This document shows, in pieces, positions 1 through 5,439 of a stretch of 5,777 nt of DNA (position 1 is its first letter; each line of letters starts with the position of its first letter). The stretch is from assembly GCA_003133205.1 (NCBI GenBank), contig PKWK01000357.1, positions 1 through 5,777 of the forward strand, given 5' to 3'. The translations under genes and the position numbers were made by a program. Origin of the DNA: Granulicella sp. (GTDB lineage: Bacteria; Acidobacteriota; Terriglobia; Terriglobales; Acidobacteriaceae). Under the pieces are notes generated by a model. That model was not told where the DNA came from, searched no databases, and saw only the letters and a program-made list of their open reading frames with translations.

Positions 1-528
<528 letters not shown>

Positions 529-543
529 GCAACGGCAGCTTGC

Positions 544-2280
544 TTACGGCACCACGCCGATCCGATGCGGCAGCACCGGCGCCACCGCCTGATGCCTCGC
601 AAAATAGGCCGTCAGCGCGTCCATATCTGTCCCCCCGACCCGCCGATCGGTCCCCTTCTTCAGCACGAACAACTGCTCGCCCCCGCCCGCCAGCAGATTG
701 TTCATCGTCACCCGGTACTTCACCGCCGGCTTCACCACCACGCCGCCGATCCGGATACTCCCGGCATCGACCTTGTCACACACCGCGCCGGCGTTGCTCC
801 ACGTGTAGCTGAACCCCTCCGACGGCTGCAGAATCCGGTCGATAACCGGCACCGCCTCGCCCGTCGGCGCATCCAGCCCGCACCCCTTGAACTGTTCTTC
901 CAGCAGCGTCTTGATCTGCTCCCCCGTCAGCGTCATCGTCACCAGGTTGTTCCCAAACGGCTGCGCAGTGAACAACTCGCCATACGTCACCTTGCCCTCT
1001 TCCAGCCCCGCGCGGATTCCCCCTTCGTTCGTCAGCGCCACCTGGGCCCCGCCGCTCCCGGGCGCGCTGGTAGCCTCCAGTTCCGCATCGGCGATCAGAT
1101 CGCCCATCGGAGTCTCCCCGCCCGCACTCTTGGTCCGCGTAATCTCCCCTGCCACCGACCCCACCACGCGGTTCACCATCGGAGCCGCGAGCGCGGCATA
1201 TGCATCCACAATCCGCGCAATCTCCGCATTCGGCGTGATCCCCGCATTCGGCGTGATCCCCGCATTCGTCCGATCCACCACCAGATTCCGCGCCGCCACC
1301 GCCGTCACGTCCTTCGTCTTCGTATCGATCGTTACATCGATATCCGTCAGCACGCGCCCATACGCCGAAGCGCTGGTCACCGGAATCTTCCGCCCCGCGC
1401 GGTTCGGCAGCGAGCACACGTACGCCTCATGCGTGTGCGCCGAGAGCACCAAATCCACCGCATCATCCAACTGGCCCACAATCGGCCGAATCGGCTGTCC
1501 CTCCATATCCCCCACGCAGGCATTGACGTCGCGCGCCCCTTGCAGCTTCTGGAACCCGCCCTGGTGGATCAGCACCACAAAGCTCTCAATCCCCTGCCCG
1601 CGCAGCCGCCGCACCACTGTGTTGATCGTGCTCGCCTCGTCCGCGAACCGCAGCCCTGCCACGGCGCTCGCCGTCGTCATGGTCGGCGTCTCCTTCATGG
1701 TCACGCCGATAAACGCCACCTTCACGCCGTGATACGTCCGCACCGCATACCCGGGAAAGATCGTCTTGCCCGTCGCCGTGTCGAACACGTTGGCCGCGAG
1801 ATATTCGAACTTCGCGCCTTCGAACGGAACTGGTGTGCCCACCACCTTGCCCTTGCACGTATTCTCGTCCAGCGTGGAGCAGCCGCCGTGCTGAAACCGC
1901 CGCAGTTCCCGCACGCCCTTGTCGAACTCGTGGTTGCCGACCGCGTTGAGCTCCAGCCCCAGCCGGTTCGCCGCCTCGATCGTGCCCTCGTCATGAAACA
2001 GGTTCGCGACCAGCGGAGCCGCCCCCGTCAGGTCTCCCGCCGAAACCACCACGTTGTCCGGATTCTCACTCTTCAAATGCGCGACGTAGCCCGCAAGAAA
2101 ATCCACGCCGCCCGCATCCACCGCCGGCGAATCAGCATTCGCCGCAAACTTCCCCGGCGACTGGAGATTCCCATGGAGATCATTCAGCGCAATAATCTTC
2201 AGCCGAAACTCCTGCGCGCGAGCACCACCCACCACGACCAGGCCAAACACAACCGCACAAACCACCCGCCACACGTGCAT
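544..2280 (-). CDS. Secreted 5'-nucleotidase / UshA-like bifunctional metallophosphatase
   Basis: Predicted 578 aa. Residues 1-22 form a Sec signal peptide (hydrophobic core VVCAVVFGLVVVGG, cleavage after ARA), so the enzyme should act in the periplasm or be secreted. The N-terminal calcineurin-like metallophosphatase domain shows the dinuclear metal ligands in order: D34 and H36 (NDLHGN), D83 (AGDLTG), N116-H117 (GNHEFD), H239 (LIHQGG), and H282/H284 in SAHTHE, where most relatives have GHTH. The C-terminal 5'-nucleotidase domain shows NEGGIRAG at 418-425, an aromatic substrate-stacking candidate near F490 and TMNNLLAGGGEQ near 525-536. The family hydrolyses nucleotides, and in some members UDP-sugars or cyclic nucleotides, to release phosphate and nucleoside. 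I chose the ATG at 2280 because the signal peptide begins there, with GGGGAAAG (2284-2291) just upstream; the frame stays open to 2460, but that extension is repeat and other-frame sequence. An 18-bp tandem duplication lies inside the gene. It converges on the symporter gene. Confidence 0.93.
   Translation of the reverse strand: MHVWRVVCAVVFGLVVVGGARAQEFRLKIIALNDLHGNLQSPGKFAANADSPAVDAGGVDFLAGYVAHLKSENPDNVVVSAGDLTGAAPLVANLFHDEGTIEAANRLGLELNAVGNHEFDKGVRELRRFQHGGCSTLDENTCKGKVVGTPVPFEGAKFEYLAANVFDTATGKTIFPGYAVRTYHGVKVAFIGVTMKETPTMTTASAVAGLRFADEASTINTVVRRLRGQGIESFVVLIHQGGFQKLQGARDVNACVGDMEGQPIRPIVGQLDDAVDLVLSAHTHEAYVCSLPNRAGRKIPVTSASAYGRVLTDIDVTIDTKTKDVTAVAARNLVVDRTNAGITPNAGITPNAEIARIVDAYAALAAPMVNRVVGSVAGEITRTKSAGGETPMGDLIADAELEATSAPGSGGAQVALTNEGGIRAGLEEGKVTYGELFTAQPFGNNLVTMTLTGEQIKTLLEEQFKGCGLDAPTGEAVPVIDRILQPSEGFSYTWSNAGAVCDKVDAGSIRIGGVVVKPAVKYRVTMNNLLAGGGEQLFVLKKGTDRRVGGTDMDALTAYFARHQAVAPVLPHRIGVVP
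1224..1268. repeat. 18-bp in-frame tandem duplication inside the nucleotidase gene
   Basis: The unit CGCATTCGGCGTGATCCC occurs at 1225-1242 and again, identically, at 1243-1260, followed by a partial third copy (CGCATTCG, 1261-1268). Because the period is 18 bases, it adds six residues without breaking the frame: the protein reads NAGITPNAGITPNAEI around residues 338-353, in the linker between the phosphatase and nucleotidase domains. The perfect identity suggests recent replication slippage. Confidence 0.9.
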
Positions 2281-2316
2281 CAACTTTCCCCGCTCTCGCC
2301 TGGCTTCTTCAATGTT

Positions 2317-2354
2317 GTCATTCTGAGCGCAGCGAAGAACCCCCGCATTTCGCC
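2317..2354. repeat. GTCATTCTG-type dispersed repeat, copy 1
   Basis: The stretch beginning GTCATTCTGAGCGCAGCGAA lines up with 2659-2693 over its whole length, with a few substitutions and single-base gaps (GTCATTCTG-[A]-GCGCAGC ... AGAA ... CCG-ATTT-G). It lies in the 92-base gap between the small membrane peptide frame and the nucleotidase start, so it would be part of any shared transcript. I recall very similar short repeats scattered through acidobacterial genomes; that link is from memory, not a search. Confidence 0.75.
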
Positions 2355-2372
2355 TTTGTCGTTGCCCGTTCT

Positions 2373-2486
2373 TCACGCCCCCGGCTTGAACATTATAAGA
2401 ATCGAAACGAAGATCAACCCAAAACAGATCACCAGCAGCAGCCACCACCGATCCAGCCACGACTCCCTCTCACTCGCCAAGCTCAT
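2373..2486 (-). CDS. Small single-pass membrane peptide (37 aa), unknown function
   Basis: The frame runs from ATG at 2486-2484 to TGA at 2375-2373 and encodes 37 residues. AGGAGG (2495-2500) sits eight bases before the ATG, the best ribosome binding site in the window. The peptide has a short charged N-terminus (E6, R7, E8, D12, R13), one continuous hydrophobic segment at residues 15-33 (WLLLVICFGLIFVSILIMF) and the tail KPGA, as expected for a single inner-membrane helix. It uses a different frame from the nucleotidase, whose start is 92 bases downstream on the same strand, so the two may share a transcript, with a dispersed repeat between them. A promoter-like sequence lies upstream at 2515-2544. 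I do not recognise a family. Ribosome binding site, hydrophobicity and GC-rich third positions all favour a real gene, but frames this short can arise by chance. Confidence 0.62.
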   Translation of the reverse strand: MSLASERESWLDRWWLLLVICFGLIFVSILIMFKPGA

Positions 2487-2494
2487 CCGCACAT

Positions 2495-2500
2495 CCTCCT
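2495..2500 (-). promoter_or_regulatory. Ribosome binding site of the small membrane peptide
   Basis: On the minus strand the sequence is AAAGGAGGATGTGCGG followed by ATG. The AGGAGG core is a perfect Shine-Dalgarno match with an eight-base spacer. It fixes the start of the 37-residue frame and is the main reason to treat that frame as translated. Confidence 0.65.
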
Positions 2501-2514
2501 TTACCCACCTATCG

Positions 2515-2544
2515 ATCCTACCCGACAACCAAACCCATGCTCAA
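2515..2544 (-). promoter_or_regulatory. Candidate sigma-70-type promoter for the small peptide (and perhaps the nucleotidase)
   Basis: On the minus strand TTGAGC (2539-2544, four of six consensus -35 bases) is followed after 18 bases by TAGGAT (2515-2520, four of six consensus -10 bases). Transcription would start near 2508, giving a leader of about 20 bases that contains the AGGAGG site. The match is moderate; position and spacing are the main support. Confidence 0.35.
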
Positions 2545-2631
2545 TCCGACCAGTGGCTGGGCCGATCAGGAAGCCTGGCTCCAAAGGCCCGTCCCGCCAT
2601 AGGCACCGGTGAAAGCCACACCCTTCTACGC

Positions 2632-2650
2632 GTCATTCTGGCGCAGCCTT
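2632..2650. repeat. GTCATTCTG-type repeat, copy 2 (truncated)
   Basis: The 18 bases at 2631-2648 (CGTCATTCTGGCGCAGCC) recur identically at 2658-2675, an offset of 27 bases. This copy stops after the common head and lacks the AGAAT...CCGTATTTG tail of the next copy, so it looks truncated or interrupted by it. Confidence 0.75.
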
Positions 2651-2658
2651 TCCAGGTC

Positions 2659-2693
2659 GTCATTCTGGCGCAGCCAGAATCTCCGTATTTGCC
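2659..2693. repeat. GTCATTCTG-type repeat, copy 3, with perfect hairpin
   Basis: This copy contains the perfect inverted repeat ATTCTGGC (2662-2669) / GCCAGAAT (2673-2680) around a three-base centre, so it could fold as a tight hairpin in DNA or RNA. Its head matches copy 2 exactly and its whole length aligns with copy 1 at 2317-2354. It resembles REP-like palindromic elements; no transposase is nearby. Confidence 0.75.
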
Positions 2694-2741
2694 TTGGCCC
2701 TGCTTAAGGGCACGGCTTCATAGGCTGCGGAAAAACTCGCT

Positions 2742-2773
2742 TCTGAGATAGGCCGGAACTTTAGTCCCGGCAT
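2742..2773. repeat. CTTTAG-centred palindromic repeat, copy A
   Basis: This copy begins TCTGAGATAGG and contains the near-perfect palindrome GCCGGAACT-TT-AGTCCCGGC (2752-2771, one mismatched pair). It is a direct repeat of 2841-2873, with one inserted base and a few substitutions between them. Confidence 0.75.
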
Positions 2774-2840
2774 AACGGGCGCAGAATCAAAGCGGGCTTT
2801 AGGCAGTGTTTGACGAATCGTTTGTGCTCTTGGTCTTGCC

Positions 2841-2873
2841 TCTGAGATAGGCCCGGACTTTAGTCCGGGCATT
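2841..2873. repeat. CTTTAG-centred palindromic repeat, copy B
   Basis: It begins TCTGAGATAGG as copy A does and contains the perfect palindrome GCCCGGACT (2851-2859) / AGTCCGGGC (2862-2870) around TT. The nine-pair, GC-rich stem would be stable as a hairpin, but it has no following T-run, so I do not call it an intrinsic terminator. Confidence 0.78.
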
Positions 2874-2892
2874 CCCCGGTCCCCACAAATCC

Positions 2893-2904
2893 GGGCTTTA
2901 GCCC
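2893..2904. repeat. CTTTAG-centred short palindrome
   Basis: GGGCT-TT-AGCCC is a five-pair palindrome with the same TT centre as the copies at 2752-2771 and 2851-2870. A degenerate relative, GGGCTTTAGGC, lies near 2794-2804. Confidence 0.6.
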
Positions 2905-2992
2905 CCGGGACTCGCTTCTCGCCACTTTCCGCGCGAAACCCGACTTTTTCAGCAGCCTGTTCAGCCGTGCCACCACCACCGCACTTGAACTA

Positions 2993-3004
2993 CGGCTTTA
3001 GCCG
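2993..3004. repeat. CTTTAG-centred short palindrome outside the MITE-like segment
   Basis: CGGCT-TT-AGCCG has the same centre and arm layout as the repeats at 2752-2904, but lies beyond the right end of the MITE-like segment. The family is therefore not confined to that element. The following GCTGAGGCCAGGCCTTTCG (3001-3019 and on) also resembles repeat sequence I recall from acidobacterial genomes. Confidence 0.55.
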
Positions 3005-3031
3005 CTGAGGCCAGGCCTTTCGTCCCATCTG

Positions 3032-3154
3032 CGTCCCCAGTTTGCGATACACAACCTCGCCCTCGGCCTCTGCAGCCCCATCGCCCTCCTCGGAGCCCTA
3101 AGCTACGCCACCCTAGCCGCGCCCTCAGGCATGCACCTCGAACAGGAAGCCTAG
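3032..3154 (+). pseudogene. Possible decayed 3' end of a membrane-protein gene
   Basis: The frame from 3032 to TAG 3152-3154 reads like genuine high-GC coding sequence: a hydrophobic stretch (NLALGLCSPIALLGALSYAT) followed by a polar tail ending MHLEQEA. It has no start codon or ribosome binding site. Upstream it runs into repeat sequence, with an in-frame stop at 2999-3001. I read it as the remaining tail of a gene whose front was lost when repeats or the neighbouring cassette arrived. It converges on the HNH gene, whose stop is 20 bases further on. Family unknown; a chance open frame in GC-rich DNA is a real alternative. Confidence 0.28.
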
Positions 3155-3173
3155 CCGCCAATGCCCGTCAACC

Positions 3174-4325
3174 TCAACTGCTTGAGCTAGGCAGCGCCGA
3201 AATTGAACTGGATTCCTTTGAAACCCACGGTTGTGAAAAGGTTTTGCGGCGAGCCTCAGACAGAAACTTCTCTGCTTCATCGGCGGTTGCAACGCGCATA
3301 CATGAACCGTCTATTTGGCAAATGACTACAGCTGGCGCCGGAAGCGATCTCGCCGCGACGCCGAGCTCCACCCTGAACGCGAAACCATAGATGCAAACGA
3401 TCGCTGCTTCTTGGTCGTTAGCGGGAGATAGCACGACATAGTGCGGACTATCGGACGTAACCATTGGTTCCGGCCAAGGTGACACCGATACAGGCTCGCT
3501 CTCGCTCTCCGAGAGCCCGAGAACATATTGTCGAAGAAGCACATCCTGAGCTTCATCGAGAGAGTGGCTAGAGAAATGGATGAAAAGACCGTATGCAATT
3601 TTGGCTGCAATGCGCCGCAGCGTTTGTGGATCATAGTCCAGCGAGATGCTGTGAGTGGTTCCACCTTTGATCACACTCCCACTTCCCCACCGGTCCGCGT
3701 CGACTTTGTAGTCTCCTAGAACCAGTTGCATAAACACGTTCAGGAAACGCATCAGTTCATCAGGATCGCGCCCGCGCAACACTAACCTGTCACCGGGAAG
3801 CAACACAATCCTAGGCCAGAAGTCTGGATCTGCCGAGATGCTCGGATCGAGGCCAAGGTCAGTGGTGATGGAACAGACGCATCCATCTGGGCCCGGTTTG
3901 TTCTTCAGTGCAAGTCGGAATGTGTCGAGGAGCCTCTGCGCTGCTGCGGGACTCGGACCACGAATACGGCCTTCAAGCGCTTCCCCAACTACGACCTTAG
4001 CCTCAAAGTGAGGTAGCGACTCCAAGCTTTCGCCAGAACGCATTGCGCTCTCGCCGTAACCACCGTCCGGGTGGGGCACCAAGAGGTACCGCGGTCTGAG
4101 AAGGCCGCTCGATGGTCGCTTAGGATGGCGCGCACTCAAAGGGGATGCCAAAGCAGGAATGGCCAGTATTGACTTACGCGAAACCTCTTCTTCGGCCTTT
4201 GAGAGTTTGTTTTGACAAGCCGGGCACGCGATTACCGTGTAATCGAGGGTTCCGCCAATTGAACGCGGTATTACATGATCATCGGTGAGATTTTCCCCCT
4301 CAGTCCCGCACCATGTGCAATTCAT
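3174..4325 (-). CDS. HNH endonuclease-domain protein with a large uncharacterised C-terminal region
   Basis: Predicted 383 aa, from ATG 4325-4323 (preceded by GAGG eight bases upstream) to TGA 3176-3174. The N-terminus is a compact HNH (His-Me finger) module with zinc ligands C3-x2-C6 and C34-x2-C37, D16-H17 in LTDDHVIPRSIGG as the likely catalytic core, and N39 just after the second CxxC. This arrangement resembles the HNH_5-type group. HNH domains bind a metal ion and cut DNA, or sometimes RNA. Residues ~44-383 match nothing I recognise; they are mixed alpha/beta without signal peptide or membrane segment, and the tail is serine-rich (SSSISALPSSSS). The gene is divergent from the PIN-domain gene, with 187 bases between the starts, and is lower in GC than its flanks, suggesting acquisition. 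A defence, mobile-element or DNA-repair role is possible; none is shown by the sequence. Confidence 0.85.
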   Translation of the reverse strand: MNCTWCGTEGENLTDDHVIPRSIGGTLDYTVIACPACQNKLSKAEEEVSRKSILAIPALASPLSARHPKRPSSGLLRPRYLLVPHPDGGYGESAMRSGESLESLPHFEAKVVVGEALEGRIRGPSPAAAQRLLDTFRLALKNKPGPDGCVCSITTDLGLDPSISADPDFWPRIVLLPGDRLVLRGRDPDELMRFLNVFMQLVLGDYKVDADRWGSGSVIKGGTTHSISLDYDPQTLRRIAAKIAYGLFIHFSSHSLDEAQDVLLRQYVLGLSESESEPVSVSPWPEPMVTSDSPHYVVLSPANDQEAAIVCIYGFAFRVELGVAARSLPAPAVVICQIDGSCMRVATADEAEKFLSEARRKTFSQPWVSKESSSISALPSSSS

Positions 4326-4385
4326 CTCGTATTCCTCAATTTGCTTATCCGCGCCCTCGCGTCAATCCGGGGCTAAGGCAGCAGA

Positions 4386-4402
4386 TTTACCTAAATTGTA
4401 AA
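4386..4402. promoter_or_regulatory. Inverted repeat in the divergent control region, candidate operator
   Basis: TTTAC (4386-4390) and GTAAA (4398-4402) form a five-base inverted repeat around an AT-rich seven-base spacer, in the 187-base region between the two divergent starts. On the minus strand the right arm overlaps TACAAT (4395-4400), a five-of-six -10 match reading towards the HNH gene, although no good -35 lies at normal spacing. On the plus strand TAGAAT (4489-4494) could be a -10 for the PIN gene, again without a clear -35. The arms are short, so this is a weak call. Confidence 0.25.
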
Positions 4403-4512
4403 GGGCCGTTATTCAGTGACGTGATCAATGCTCTCCCACTAGCAACACAGAAGCAACATTAGAGAAGAGCCCCCGTCGGCTCCCCGTTTAGAATCGGAGT
4501 CTAGGTGGGCGC

Positions 4513-5403
4513 ATGGCACACACAGTTTTGGAGAATCTGAAAGCGGAAGCGGCAAGGATTCAGAAGCTTTCAATAGATCTGCGAGACAAGTCTTCTATCA
4601 GACGATGGCACGACTCGAGAACTGCGAGCTTTATATGGATGAGTGGCGATTTTTCGTGGAACACACTGGACGAAGCAGGGCGTCAAGTGCAGGCGAACCT
4701 TCTTGGCGAATACCGACGCTTCTACTCAACAATCCGAGTCCTGCTCCGCGAGCATCCTGATGACACACTTCAGAAAATGCAGGAGGCCGACGGCCTCATC
4801 CTCGAGTTCATACAGCAGAATCAAACATTGTTCTCCGACAACCGCGAGACGCATTTCGCGCGTGCCGATGGTGCTCTCACGTCAATGATTTGCCTGCTGG
4901 ATGGCCTATATGGACAAAGCGATGAACGATTGATGCTGGTACCCGATACGAATGCTCTGATCTTCAACCCAGCCATAGAGAAGTGGGCATTCGCCGGCGC
5001 GCCTCAGTTCTCCATCGTCTTTACATCTCCAGTTCTGTCGGAATTGGATGGCTTGAAGATCAATCATCGTGTAGAAACCGTGCGGGACAAGGCTGAAAAG
5101 GTCATTAGGCAGCTTAAGGAATACAGGCGGCGTGCCGAAGCCTCGGGCAAGAGACTGGTCGATGGGGTCGATTTGGTATCAGGAACGAGCCAAGTTATCA
5201 CTCTTGCAACCGAGCCTCGGATGCAAGACTCTTTGCCGTGGTTGGATCCGAACAACAAGGACGATCAACTATTGGCAAACGTCATCGAGGTCATGCGGAC
5301 ACGGCCCCGCTCACCAGTTTGGCTTGTGACGCGAGACATCAATTTACAAAACAAAGCTGAGTATGCCAACGTCCCATTTGTCGAGCCTCCTGATCCGATC
5401 TAG
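4513..5403 (+). CDS. PIN-domain ribonuclease-like protein with an N-terminal helical domain
   Basis: Predicted 296 aa, ATG 4513 to TAG 5401-5403, with AGGTGG (4503-4508) four bases before the start. Residues ~141-296 form a PIN domain of the type found in PhoH-associated and PIN_4-like proteins. The acidic residues expected for metal binding appear in order: D145 in VPDTNALIF, E177 in SELDGLK, D250/D251 in NNKDDQLLA, and D275 in VTRDINLQNKA. PIN domains are usually Mg2+-dependent ribonucleases. The first ~140 residues are mostly helical and charged, with no signal peptide, and I do not recognise them. At 296 aa it is about twice the length of a VapC toxin, and no small antitoxin gene adjoins it, so a classical VapBC pair is unlikely. 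It is divergent from the HNH gene in the same lower-GC cassette; a shared function is inferred from position only. Confidence 0.85.
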   Translation: MAHTVLENLKAEAARIQKLSIDLRDKSSIRRWHDSRTASFIWMSGDFSWNTLDEAGRQVQANLLGEYRRFYSTIRVLLREHPDDTLQKMQEADGLILEFIQQNQTLFSDNRETHFARADGALTSMICLLDGLYGQSDERLMLVPDTNALIFNPAIEKWAFAGAPQFSIVFTSPVLSELDGLKINHRVETVRDKAEKVIRQLKEYRRRAEASGKRLVDGVDLVSGTSQVITLATEPRMQDSLPWLDPNNKDDQLLANVIEVMRTRPRSPVWLVTRDINLQNKAEYANVPFVEPPDPI

Positions 5404-5439
5404 AACCTAGCGACCTGGGGTTCCTGTAATATCCCCACC

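Larger units (their letters stand above)
2721..2959. mobile_element. MITE-like segment with imperfect terminal inverted repeats
   Basis: AGGCTGCGGAAAAACTCG (2722-2739) and the reverse complement of 2941-2958, AGGCTGCTGAAAAAGTCG, agree at 16 of 18 positions and face inwards. Taking one more base on each side, the ends are flanked directly by TTCA at 2717-2720 and 2960-2963, consistent with a 4-bp target duplication. The ~239-bp interior has no coding potential and contains two CTTTAG palindromes in direct orientation (2742-2773, 2841-2873), a further palindrome and a repeated CTCGCTTCT (2736-2744, 2911-2919). Size, inverted ends and lack of a gene fit a non-autonomous element, but a 4-bp duplication can occur by chance and I cannot name the parent insertion sequence. 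Confidence 0.5.
2487..3173. other. Repeat-rich, largely non-coding region
   Basis: Apart from the promoter-like site at 2515-2544 and a possible decayed coding tail at 3032-3154, I see no credible gene here. Frames that stay open on either strand lack ribosome binding sites and run through repeats. The stretch 2545-2630 shows nothing recognisable. From 2632 to about 3025 it is a patchwork of short repeats and palindromes, listed separately. It forms the boundary between the high-GC nucleotidase locus and the lower-GC nuclease cassette. Confidence 0.6.

Noticed and set aside
2281..2460. N-terminal extension of the nucleotidase to an ATG at 2460
   Set aside because: The extra 60 residues translate a dispersed repeat and the small peptide's DNA in another frame, and would place the clear signal peptide inside the protein. 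The ATG at 2280 is the supported start.
2631..2675. CRISPR-like direct repeats
   Set aside because: Two identical 18-bp copies only 27 bases apart with a 9-base gap, and no third regularly spaced copy. This fits a truncated dispersed repeat, not repeat-spacer units.
565..2751. Long open frame on the plus strand opposite the nucleotidase (728 codons)
   Set aside because: It is the antisense shadow of a GC-rich gene: arginine-, histidine- and proline-rich with no recognisable domain, and it runs on through the repeats. The minus-strand frame has a signal peptide and complete catalytic motifs.
2851..2870. Intrinsic transcription terminator
   Set aside because: The stem is strong but no T-run follows on either strand, and the same palindrome family recurs nearby without relation to gene ends.
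4461..4512. tRNA fragment or attachment site at the cassette's centre
   Set aside because: The GC-rich stretch before the PIN gene superficially resembles a tRNA 3' part, but lacks a TTCRA T-loop motif and paired arms, and no matching direct repeat was found at the cassette edges.
4513..5403. VapC toxin of a toxin-antitoxin pair
   Set aside because: The protein is about twice VapC length, its PIN domain is C-terminal, and no small antitoxin gene overlaps or precedes it on the same strand.
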